From Cloacimonetes bacterium TCS62 (GTDB lineage: Bacteria; Cloacimonadota; Cloacimonadia; Cloacimonadales; TCS61), in the NCBI GenBank assembly GCA_001577185.1, contig LSCM01000097.1, positions 1-5,703 on the forward strand: 5,703 nt of DNA. Direction: 5' to 3'. Both the position numbers and the translations under genes were made by a program. Below, piece after piece: positions 1 through 5,338 of this stretch (position 1 is its first letter; every line of letters begins with the position of its first letter). Under the pieces are notes generated by a model, which did no database searches, had not been told where the DNA came from, and saw only the letters and a list, made by a program, of their open reading frames with translations.

Positions 1-834
1 ATATTGAACAAAAAAGATCTGAGTAAAATATTTTCCCATCACAAGATCGATTCTGTTATTCATTTTGCTGGTTTAAAAGCAGTGGGTGAATCTGTAGAGA
101 AACCTCTATCATACTATCGTAATAACGTCGTAGGTACTATCACGCTTTGTGAAGTTATGAAGAAACACCAAGTTAAAAATATTATATTTAGCTCTTCTGC
201 TACGGTTTATGGTGATCCCCAAAGTGTTCCGATCACTGAAAATTTTCCTCTATCTGCTACTAACCCTTATGGAAGAACAAAGCTAATGATCGAAGAGATA
301 TTAGAAGATATTATTGCAGCTGATAATGAATGGAATGTGGTTCTTTTGCGGTATTTCAATCCGGTTGGAGCTCATAGTAGCGGTAAAATAGGTGAAGATC
401 CCTGTGGTATCCCCAATAATCTTATGCCTTTTATCTCTCAAGTTGCTGTGGGAAAACGAGATCGCTTACAAGTTTTTGGAAATGATTACAAAACAAAAGA
501 CGGTACGGGAGTTCGTGATTATATCCATGTGGTAGATCTGGCTCAAGGTCATCTGAAAGCTCTTAAGAAAATCGATGATAATTCCGGTTTGAATATTTAT
601 AATCTGGGGACAGGAAAAGGATATAGCGTTCTGGAAATGATAAAAGCCTTTCAAAAAGCAACTGGGAAAGAAATTCTTTATAATTTTGTAGATAGAAGAG
701 CAGGCGATATTGCTGAGTGTTTTGCAGACCCGAGTTTAGCAGAAAAAGAATTAAATTGGAAAGCTGAATATGATATTGAAAAGATGTGTGAAGATACTTG
801 GTGTTGGCAATCTCAAAATCCCGAAGGTTATTAA
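1..834 (+). CDS. galE: UDP-glucose 4-epimerase GalE, 5'-truncated by the window edge
   Basis: Interconverts UDP-glucose and UDP-galactose in the cytoplasm (Leloir pathway and sugar-nucleotide supply for envelope glycans). The frame is open from base 1, so the TTG at 4 is internal. Compared with E. coli GalE (338 aa, from memory) about 59 N-terminal residues are missing, including the Rossmann glycine motif. Numbering from codon 4, visible landmarks are HFAGLKAVGES (20-30), the SSSATVYG segment with catalytic Ser65, the YGRTK box with Tyr89 and Lys93, RYFNPVGAH (116-124), GVRDYIHVVDLA (169-180) and a normal C-terminus with DTWCWQS. Cys239 in the RRAGDIAECFAD segment falls where E. coli has Tyr299 and the human enzyme has Cys307, the residue that controls acceptance of N-acetylated sugars, so a dual GalE/Gne activity is possible (inference). 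The stop codon TAA is at 832-834. The gene runs toward the convergent peptidase gene, 317 bp away. The family assignment is very secure. Confidence 0.96.
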   Translation: MLNKKDLSKIFSHHKIDSVIHFAGLKAVGESVEKPLSYYRNNVVGTITLCEVMKKHQVKNIIFSSSATVYGDPQSVPITENFPLSATNPYGRTKLMIEEILEDIIAADNEWNVVLLRYFNPVGAHSSGKIGEDPCGIPNNLMPFISQVAVGKRDRLQVFGNDYKTKDGTGVRDYIHVVDLAQGHLKALKKIDDNSGLNIYNLGTGKGYSVLEMIKAFQKATGKEILYNFVDRRAGDIAECFADPSLAEKELNWKAEYDIEKMCEDTWCWQSQNPEGY

Positions 835-861
835 ATTTGTACTAAAATTATTTTCGATTGT

Positions 862-888
862 GACAACCTAGAGATTTAGGTGATTGTC
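862..888 (+). terminator. Imperfect stem-loop after galE, weak terminator candidate
   Basis: GACAA (862-866) pairs with TTGTC (884-888) and CCTA (867-870) pairs with TAGG (877-880). The loop is GAGATT, and a TGA bulge (881-883) lies on the 3' side. It starts 28 bp after the galE stop, where a terminator would be expected. It has no run of T after the stem and the stem is AT-rich, so it does not meet the usual pattern of an intrinsic terminator. It could instead be part of the secondary structure of the DnaA-box region. Confidence 0.25.
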
Positions 889-939
889 AGTTGAAAAGAT
901 ATATTGTCTTGAACGCTTTACTAGAACTCGATCCTAGAG

Positions 940-948
940 TTATCCACA
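940..948 (+). promoter_or_regulatory. DnaA box, exact TTATCCACA
   Basis: A perfect 9-of-9 match to the strong DnaA box. It lies directly after a small inverted repeat (AACTC 925-929, GAGTT 937-941) whose right arm overlaps the first two bases of the box. The AT-rich segment 949-1010 separates it from the tandem triplet. Confidence 0.75.
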
Positions 949-1015
949 TAGGTTAAGAAAACCATCAAATACTGTAAGTGTTTGCTATATAAAGAATAAG
1001 GCAAGCATTAGAAAG

Positions 1016-1046
1016 TTACACACAACTTATCCACAAGTTATGCACG
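1016..1046 (+). promoter_or_regulatory. Three tandem DnaA boxes at 11-bp steps
   Basis: TTACACACA (1016-1024), TTATCCACA (1027-1035) and TTATGCACG (1038-1046) start exactly 11 bp apart, on the same strand, with 2-bp gaps. The central site is perfect. The first differs by one base from TTATACACA and the last differs from TTATNCACA only at its ninth base. Near-helical phasing puts all three on about the same face of the DNA, the geometry expected where a strong box helps load DnaA onto weaker neighbours. Confidence 0.65.
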
Positions 1047-1093
1047 GAGGGTTGGTGTCCTTAAGGTCTAGTATGAAAAGCTCTGCGAGTTTC

Positions 1094-1102
1094 TGTGTAT
1101 AA
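1094..1102 (-). promoter_or_regulatory. DnaA box, TTATACACA
   Basis: The plus strand reads TGTGTATAA, so the minus strand has TTATACACA, an exact match to TTATNCACA. It faces the triplet at 1016-1046 and starts 44 bp (four 11-bp steps) from the next minus-strand box. Confidence 0.65.
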
Positions 1103-1137
1103 GTAGTCTAAATTGAAGATCTTTTATCCTGAATTGC

Positions 1138-1146
1138 TGTGGATAA
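1138..1146 (-). promoter_or_regulatory. DnaA box, exact TTATCCACA on the minus strand
   Basis: The plus strand reads TGTGGATAA, the exact complement of the strong DnaA box. It ends 5 bp before the stop codon of the clostripain-like gene and marks the right border of the cluster. A weaker 7-of-9 match, TTATCCTGA, lies at 1124-1132 on the plus strand. Confidence 0.7.
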
Positions 1147-1151
1147 TTCAT

Positions 1152-2336
1152 CTATTTTTGATAGGCATTCTCTAAGAAGTTTAACCAACCTGTTTCAAAA
1201 AATCTTAGGTCTTCATATTGATCTTTGCGCAGATCAAAAAATCCTTGAGTTTCTTGATCAGGATACCAGATCAAGGCAGTGCCAACATTTTCTGAGCTGT
1301 ATCCACTGGGGTAATCATCACTAAGCTGCATAATAAAGCATGAATCAACTAAAACTATCATATCCTGGCAGAATACTGTTAGCTCATTATTGGCATTTAA
1401 GATACTTTCATCTATTGTATTAACGAAAAATTCTTTAAGATCGATATCCATGGCAGGATTTATAGAAAACGTAGGATTAAATTCAAGACAGTTTTCTCTA
1501 GCTTGAGAAAATAGATCATGATCAACTGAATTTCCCCACTGATCTGTAAATTCGGTTAATTTAGTCAGAAGAGATGGAAATTCAGCAGTTTTGATAACTG
1601 AGCAAGAGATCGGGTAGAGATCTTCTGACCAGTAGAATTTATGAAATTCATGAGCAATTTGCTTTGCAATAAATTCAACCTCGGTATGATCCTGCCAATG
1701 GCTAAAAATCTCTTGATAAGGAAACCCTAGATTATTGATCCCATCTTCAGCAGCAATAATAAAATCACAATATTCATAAACTTCATTTGCCACTTCCATC
1801 GTCTGCATATTACAAGCATCCATAACCAAGATATCAAGGTGTTGAGCGATATTTTCAACCGCTTCGGCAAATTCACCATCAGCAATGCTGATAAAACTAT
1901 CTGATTCGTCATCGGAACAAAAACCTGCATTAGCATCACTATACCAACCGTTGCCATGTCCCCAAATAAAAAGTGCATGTTTTTGGGCAGGATATTGAGA
2001 AAAACCCCAGTTAGCAAAAGCTGTTAAATTTGCTGCCTCGCCACTATCAATCTCACCTAAGTATGAGATCTGTTGCTTAGTACCAGGATAGATGCGATAC
2101 CTTGTTGCACCACTGTTAGCACTATTTTGATCTTGATCGATCTGCACGATCAGATTGATCTCGTCTGAGAATTCAGCGGATTGCATATCTACCAGATCTA
2201 CTAAAGCTGGATTTGGGTCGCCTGACAAGCTGTTATCTGCTGCCATGTAAATTAGAATTGTCCATTCTTTTTCATCAATTTTTGTGCAGCTAGCAATTAT
2301 AAAAGCTACCAGTAGAATAAAGATCAATTTTTTCAT
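1152..2336 (-). CDS. Clostripain-family (C11) cysteine peptidase, predicted lipoprotein
   Basis: A 394-aa protein of the clostripain (MEROPS C11) type, probably an endopeptidase anchored to a membrane or the cell surface. Residues 1-16 form a lipoprotein signal peptide (MKK, then a hydrophobic core), and the lipobox IASC puts the lipidated cysteine at Cys17. The mature domain opens with WTILIYMAADNSLS (25-38), typical of the family. The catalytic dyad is visible as His127 in WGHGNGW (125-131) and Cys175 in LVMDACNM (170-177), followed by EVANEVYEYCDFIIAAED (181-198), a conserved family segment. The C-terminal half is less recognisable. The ATG start at 2334-2336 gives an intact signal peptide but has only a weak ribosome site (GAAAG directly upstream). 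The gene begins 19 bp after the butyrate kinase stop on the same strand, so the two are probably co-transcribed. Family and lipidation are well supported; substrate specificity cannot be told. Confidence 0.9.
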   Translation of the reverse strand: MKKLIFILLVAFIIASCTKIDEKEWTILIYMAADNSLSGDPNPALVDLVDMQSAEFSDEINLIVQIDQDQNSANSGATRYRIYPGTKQQISYLGEIDSGEAANLTAFANWGFSQYPAQKHALFIWGHGNGWYSDANAGFCSDDESDSFISIADGEFAEAVENIAQHLDILVMDACNMQTMEVANEVYEYCDFIIAAEDGINNLGFPYQEIFSHWQDHTEVEFIAKQIAHEFHKFYWSEDLYPISCSVIKTAEFPSLLTKLTEFTDQWGNSVDHDLFSQARENCLEFNPTFSINPAMDIDLKEFFVNTIDESILNANNELTVFCQDMIVLVDSCFIMQLSDDYPSGYSSENVGTALIWYPDQETQGFFDLRKDQYEDLRFFETGWLNFLENAYQK

Positions 2337-2355
2337 CTTTCGAGTTATCCGTTTT

Positions 2356-3432
2356 CTATTTATATTTTTTGGATCTTTCTAGTCCTTTTAAAACTCGTAC
2401 AACTCCTTGAGTAAGTGCTTCCATCTCTTTCTCTCCGGGAATAATATGTACATCTGCAATGAAAGAGATACGTCGTTTGAGATGCTCGATAACATAATCA
2501 TTATAAACAAGACCACCGGTAAGGAATATTGCATCTACTTTCCCTTCAAGTACTGTAGCACAAGCTCCTACTTCTTTTGAAATTTGATATAACATAGCAT
2601 CAAAAACAAGTTTAGCTTTCTTGTCCCCTGCTTGGATCATCTTAATGATCTTGCCACCATTATCTGTACCTAAGTAGGCGATAAGACCGCCTGTTTTTGT
2701 GAACATCTTTTTCATTTGCTGATGGGAATATTTACCTGAGAATGCCATTTCCAAAAGATCACCAATGGGCAAAGCACCGGCACGCTGAGGAGAGAACGGT
2801 CCCATACCCAATACAGCATTATTCACATCTACTAGCTTACCTTGTTTAATGGCAGCAACACTAATGCCACCACCTAAATGCACCCCTATCTGATTTGTCT
2901 TGATAAATTCTTTACCCATTTTTTCAGCAATAGAATAACCACAATATCGCAAATTTAATGCATGTAACAATGATTTCCTCTCGATCTGAGGACAACCGGA
3001 AATGCGAGCAATTTCTTCAAATTCATCTACAGTTACCGGATCGACGATATATGCTGGAATGTTAACCTCTTTGGCAATAGAATCGGCTATGAATGCTCCA
3101 AGATTTGAAGCATGAATTCTACCCCAGAGCTTAGGATTACTCAGGTCATTTTTCATTTTATCATTGATCTTATAAGTACCGCTAGAAAGCGATTTAACCA
3201 AACCACCTCGACCTACTACAGCCTCTAAAGAAGTGAGCTTAATATTATGCTCTGCTAATGCTCTTATGACCAGCTCTTTTCTGAATTCAAATTGTTCTAT
3301 GATACCCTCAAACTTAGCTATCTCACTCTCCTTATGACGTAACGTCTCGATGAAAACAGATACATCATCATCAAAGACAGATATTTTAGTTGAAGTTGAG
3401 CCAGGATTAATTGCTAAAACACGATATTTCAT
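2356..3432 (-). CDS. buk: Butyrate kinase (acetokinase-family short/branched-chain acyl kinase)
   Basis: Catalyses butyryl-phosphate + ADP to butyrate + ATP in the cytoplasm, the substrate-level phosphorylation step after phosphate butyryltransferase; some members act on isobutyrate or other branched acids. The frame is open upstream to 3468, but the start at 3430-3432 (MKYRVLAINPGS) is chosen because GGAGG lies 5 nt before it and the family begins just before this phosphate-binding motif. This gives 358 aa, the usual Buk length. Motifs: NPGSTSTK (9-16), VGRGGLVK (73-80), HASNLGAF (107-114), DPVTVDEF (131-138), HLGGGIS (185-191), GPFSPQRAGALP (211-222) and LTGGLVYNDYV (304-314), all in the family's order. 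No ptb or acyl-CoA gene is in the window. It is the first gene of a leftward unit with the C11 peptidase. Butyrate versus branched-chain acid preference cannot be decided from sequence. Confidence 0.95.
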   Translation of the reverse strand: MKYRVLAINPGSTSTKISVFDDDVSVFIETLRHKESEIAKFEGIIEQFEFRKELVIRALAEHNIKLTSLEAVVGRGGLVKSLSSGTYKINDKMKNDLSNPKLWGRIHASNLGAFIADSIAKEVNIPAYIVDPVTVDEFEEIARISGCPQIERKSLLHALNLRYCGYSIAEKMGKEFIKTNQIGVHLGGGISVAAIKQGKLVDVNNAVLGMGPFSPQRAGALPIGDLLEMAFSGKYSHQQMKKMFTKTGGLIAYLGTDNGGKIIKMIQAGDKKAKLVFDAMLYQISKEVGACATVLEGKVDAIFLTGGLVYNDYVIEHLKRRISFIADVHIIPGEKEMEALTQGVVRVLKGLERSKKYK

Positions 3433-3437
3433 TACAT

Positions 3438-3442
3438 CCTCC
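3438..3442 (-). promoter_or_regulatory. Shine-Dalgarno site that fixes the buk start
   Basis: The minus strand reads GGAGG, then ATGTA, then ATG at 3432-3430. This strong site at 5-nt spacing decides for the 358-aa start over the in-frame ATG at 3468, which has no such site and would add 12 residues unlike the family N-terminus. Confidence 0.85.
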
Positions 3443-3547
3443 GAAATTTTTTTTACAAGTTTTCCCAACTTCTTTGAAAGTCAAATGTTTTCTACGCTAA
3501 GTAATTTCTTACTAGTTTTAGTGAAACTTAAGATCCATGATCTACAT

Positions 3548-3575
3548 ATTGTAACAAAAAAAATATCAGTTTCAA
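3548..3575 (-). promoter_or_regulatory. Sigma70-type promoter candidate for buk and the peptidase gene
   Basis: On the minus strand, TTGAAA (3575-3570, 5 of 6 to TTGACA) is followed after 16 bp by TACAAT (3553-3548, 5 of 6 to TATAAT). Transcription would start near 3541, leaving a leader of about 108 nt before the buk ATG. The spacer contains a run of eight T on the coding strand. The leader includes an imperfect hairpin (CTAAGTAA 3497-3504 with TTACTAG 3509-3515, one bulged base). This is the best promoter match seen in the divergent gap, but it is read by eye. Confidence 0.5.
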
Positions 3576-3616
3576 AGTACATGTTTTTCACAAGAAATTA
3601 CTCATATCCTAAGCTA

Positions 3617-3660
3617 CTCACAAATTATTTGACATAAAAAATCCTCACAAATTAATGACA
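3617..3660 (+). repeat. Imperfect direct repeat upstream of tdk
   Basis: CTCACAAATTATTTGACA (3617-3634) is repeated as CTCACAAATTAATGACA (3644-3660), sharing 11 identical leading bases and a terminal TGACA, with 27 bp from start to start. A weaker relative, TCACAAGAAATTA, lies at 3588-3600. The second copy ends just before the tdk ribosome site. A paired operator for a regulator of the salvage operon is possible; chance duplication in AT-rich DNA cannot be excluded. Confidence 0.5.
3629..3656 (+). promoter_or_regulatory. Weak promoter candidate for the tdk operon
   Basis: A perfect -35 hexamer TTGACA (3629-3634) is followed after 16 bp by ATTAAT (3651-3656, 4 of 6 to TATAAT). Both elements overlap the direct repeat. 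Transcription would start near 3663, at the ribosome site GAGG (3664-3667), leaving an unusually short leader. The true promoter may therefore lie further upstream. Confidence 0.3.
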
Positions 3661-3677
3661 GAAGAGGTTTTTAAAAA

Positions 3678-4235
3678 ATGAATATAATTAATAATAAAAC
3701 AGGATGGATCGAAGTTATTTGTGGAAGCATGTTCAGTGGTAAAACTGAAGAATTGATCCGCCGTGTACATCGTGCTGAATATGCTCGTCAAAGAATTCAG
3801 GTATTCAAGCCCAAAATAGATAACCGATACGAAGAGGAACATATTGTATCGCACAGTAAAATGAAAACCCCATCCCAGATCGTAGAAACTTCCGAAGAGA
3901 TAGATGATCAAGTAAAATATGATACAGAAGTAGTTGCTATCGATGAGATTCAGTTCCTCGATGATGGAATTATCAATGTCTGCACTAAATTAGCAGATAG
4001 CGGTAAAAGAGTTATTTTAGCTGGTCTAGATCAGGATTATACTGGTAAACCTTTTGGTCCTATGCCGCAGCTCTTAGCGATCGCAGAATATGTGCATAAA
4101 TTATCGGCTATTTGCGTGAAATGTGGTAATCCTGCAAGTCGAACTCAACGTCTTACTAAAAATACTGAGACTGTGGTAGTTGGAACGACCGATATTTATG
4201 AAGCACGATGCAGAAATTGTCATGAGGTTTTATAA
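3678..4235 (+). CDS. tdk: Thymidine kinase, type II
   Basis: Phosphorylates thymidine (and usually deoxyuridine) to the monophosphate with ATP, the pyrimidine deoxynucleoside salvage step in the cytoplasm. It is a complete 185-aa protein, near the usual bacterial size. The N-terminal P-loop is GSMFSGKT (16-23). The Walker B-like DEIQF (89-93) carries the catalytic base Glu90. AGLDQDYTGKPFGPM (115-129) matches the conserved core. The C-terminal lasso region follows Cys146 and Cys149 (CVKC), which with Cys178 and Cys181 (CRNC) form the structural zinc site. The ribosome site is GAGG (3664-3667), 10 nt before the ATG. It is the first gene of a rightward run; the next gene starts 3 bp after its TAA. 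Identification is secure. Confidence 0.97.
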   Translation: MNIINNKTGWIEVICGSMFSGKTEELIRRVHRAEYARQRIQVFKPKIDNRYEEEHIVSHSKMKTPSQIVETSEEIDDQVKYDTEVVAIDEIQFLDDGIINVCTKLADSGKRVILAGLDQDYTGKPFGPMPQLLAIAEYVHKLSAICVKCGNPASRTQRLTKNTETVVVGTTDIYEARCRNCHEVL

Positions 4236-4238
4236 ATT

Positions 4239-4505
4239 ATGACTGGTTTTAAAGCACTTCTCATTCAAGTAATAGATATCTATATAATCATTATAATTAT
4301 AAGAGCTGTTTTATCCTGGATTCATGTTAATCCGTATGGTAATTTCTTTCAGATTTATCTATTTCTGATCAAAATCACCGAACCTGTCCTCCATAGATTA
4401 AGAGAATTGCAAAAGAGATTTTTCCCACAATCACCAATTGATTTTTCTCCTCTAATTGCCCTATTAGCTTTCCATTTACTTAAGAAAATTATAATAGGAG
4501 TGTAA
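4239..4505 (+). CDS. YggT family small integral membrane protein
   Basis: An 88-aa protein with two predicted membrane helices, about residues 5-24 (VIDIYIIIIII) and 69-87. It carries the YggT family marks in order: RAVLSW (22-27), NP (31-32), the TEP segment (47-49) and IDFSPLIALL (67-76) at the start of the second helix. It is a single-domain form, whereas E. coli YggT has two such units. The family has been linked loosely to osmotic tolerance and, in plastids and Gram-positive bacteria, to membrane or division-site organisation, but its biochemistry is unsettled, so no precise role is claimed. The gene starts 3 bp after tdk, with a GAGG (4224-4227) inside the end of tdk as a likely ribosome site, and is followed after 3 bp by the phosphorylase gene. 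Translational coupling is likely. Confidence 0.88.
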   Translation: MTGFKALLIQVIDIYIIIIIIRAVLSWIHVNPYGNFFQIYLFLIKITEPVLHRLRELQKRFFPQSPIDFSPLIALLAFHLLKKIIIGV

Positions 4506-4508
4506 GTT

Positions 4509-5321
4509 ATGCCAAAAATGATAAATGAAAGCGTAGAATATATAAGAAGTAAAACTTCCTCTCACCCAGAAATTGCCATGATCTTAGGTACAGGTTTGAA
4601 CACAATTGCTGAAATGATGGAAGATCCTACCATCATCCCGTACAGAGATATTCCAAATATGAAGGTCTCTACCGCTCCCTCTCATGCTGGAAAATTAGTT
4701 TCCGGAAAACTTTCGGGGAAAAACGTAATAATCATGCAGGGTCGTCTTCATTTCTATGAAGGCTATTCCATGCAGGAGATCACCTTTTCTATACGCATGC
4801 TTAAAATGCTGGGAGTAGAAAGACTGATCATTACAAATGCAGCAGGTAGCCTAAGAGAGAATTATAAACCGGGCAATATAATCTTGCTGGAAGATCATAT
4901 AAATATGATGGGTACCAATCCGCTTATAGGTAAGAATTTAGAAAAATTTGGCGAGCGCTTCCCCAGCCTTCATGAACCTTACTCACTTGCTCTAATTAAA
5001 AAATGTGAGAAGATCGCTGCCAACAATGATTTTGAAGTAAAAAGAGGCGTATATTGCGCTGTAACCGGACCGAGTTTAGAAACAAGATCCGAATGTAAAA
5101 TGTTTCAATCTGTAGGAGCAGATCTGGTAGGAATGTCCACCGTTCCCGAAGTTATCGTTGCAGTTCATTCCGGGATGGAAGTTCTAGGGATCTCAGTTGT
5201 CACAAATTATAGTAACATATTCCACAGCAAGGCGCACAGTCAGGAAGAGATCAGGAAAAATGCTGATATTGCCCGAAATAATATAGAAAAATTAATAAAA
5301 AGCTTATTAGAAAAAATATAG
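4509..5321 (+). CDS. Purine nucleoside phosphorylase, trimeric (inosine/guanosine) type
   Basis: Cleaves purine (deoxy)ribonucleosides with phosphate to the free base and (deoxy)ribose-1-phosphate. At 270 aa it has the normal length of the low-molecular-mass trimeric class. By alignment to human PNP from memory: phosphate site Thr28 (in LGTGLN, where Ser is usual), Arg79 and His81 (GRLHFYEGY 78-86), Ser210 (VGMSTVPE 207-214); base site Glu191 (TGPSLETRSE 186-195) and Asn233 (VTN 231-233). NAAGSL (110-115) is also conserved, and His243 in HSQEEI may be the ribose-contacting histidine. The segment between Asn233 and His243 departs from the usual bacterial TNxAAG pattern. Glu191 and Asn233 favour 6-oxopurines over adenosine. 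A good AGGAG (4496-4500) lies 8 nt before the ATG, and the gene is 3 bp after yggT. The symbol is left blank because naming (punA, pupG, deoD) varies. Methylthioadenosine phosphorylase is the nearest alternative but fits less well. Confidence 0.94.
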   Translation: MPKMINESVEYIRSKTSSHPEIAMILGTGLNTIAEMMEDPTIIPYRDIPNMKVSTAPSHAGKLVSGKLSGKNVIIMQGRLHFYEGYSMQEITFSIRMLKMLGVERLIITNAAGSLRENYKPGNIILLEDHINMMGTNPLIGKNLEKFGERFPSLHEPYSLALIKKCEKIAANNDFEVKRGVYCAVTGPSLETRSECKMFQSVGADLVGMSTVPEVIVAVHSGMEVLGISVVTNYSNIFHSKAHSQEEIRKNADIARNNIEKLIKSLLEKI

Positions 5322-5338
5322 AAGGAAGGTTCAATAAA

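Larger units (their letters stand above)
940..1146. other. DnaA-box cluster, candidate replication origin (oriC-like)
   Basis: DnaA boxes are 9-mers with consensus TTATNCACA that are bound by the replication initiator. Within 207 bp there are three exact TTATCCACA sites (940-948 and 1027-1035 on +, 1138-1146 on -) and one TTATACACA (1094-1102 on -). Two weaker sites, TTACACACA (1016-1024) and TTATGCACG (1038-1046), flank the central perfect box. The remaining 5.4 kb of the window yielded only one TTATNCACA match by eye, inside a gene, so the cluster is far above background. The left boxes point right and the right boxes point left. Against an origin call: the neighbours are not dnaA, dnaN, mnmG or similar, the flanking genes converge on it, and no clear DNA unwinding element or DnaA-trio run is evident. 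A DnaA-titrating site is the main alternative. Confidence 0.6.
835..1151. other. Non-coding gap between convergent genes, rich in DnaA boxes
   Basis: This 317-bp stretch lies between the stop codons of galE (+) and the clostripain-like gene (-). I find no convincing protein-coding frame in it. It contains an AT-rich start (835-858), an imperfect stem-loop (862-888), a small AACTC/GAGTT inverted repeat (925-929 with 937-941), an AT-rich segment around 976-1000 flanked by pairing arms (979-985 with 1001-1007, one T-G wobble), a CCTTAAGG palindrome (1059-1066), and six DnaA-box-like 9-mers between 940 and 1146. It is longer than convergent genes normally need, and the box cluster suggests a DnaA-dependent function. 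Confidence 0.8.

Noticed and set aside
4..6. TTG as a start codon for the epimerase
   Set aside because: The frame continues to the left edge and the family needs about 59 more N-terminal residues with the NAD-binding motif; the gene is cut by the window, not short.
862..888. Strong intrinsic terminator for galE
   Set aside because: The stem is imperfect and AT-rich and has no following T run, so it is kept only as a low-confidence entry.
930..1121. Dam-type GATC clustering as in the E. coli origin
   Set aside because: Only two GATC sites (930-933 and 1118-1121) are seen in the box region, fewer than in the surrounding genes, so there is no sequestration-like signature.
1139..1324. 61-codon plus-strand frame overlapping the peptidase gene end
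   Set aside because: It is antisense to a clear C11 peptidase coding region, and its start region is the DnaA box; no recognisable protein features.
3433..3468. Longer N-terminus for butyrate kinase starting at 3468
   Set aside because: The extra 12 residues are unlike the family and lack a ribosome site, while GGAGG sits exactly before the ATG at 3432.
3350..3637. 95-codon plus-strand frame over the buk start and divergent promoter gap
   Set aside because: It begins antisense inside the buk N-terminus and crosses the promoter region; composition looks non-coding and there is no ribosome site.
4091..4099. TGTGCATAA, complement of TTATGCACA, a DnaA-box match
   Set aside because: A single isolated site inside the tdk coding sequence (Tyr-Val-His-Lys region), about what chance gives; not part of the cluster.
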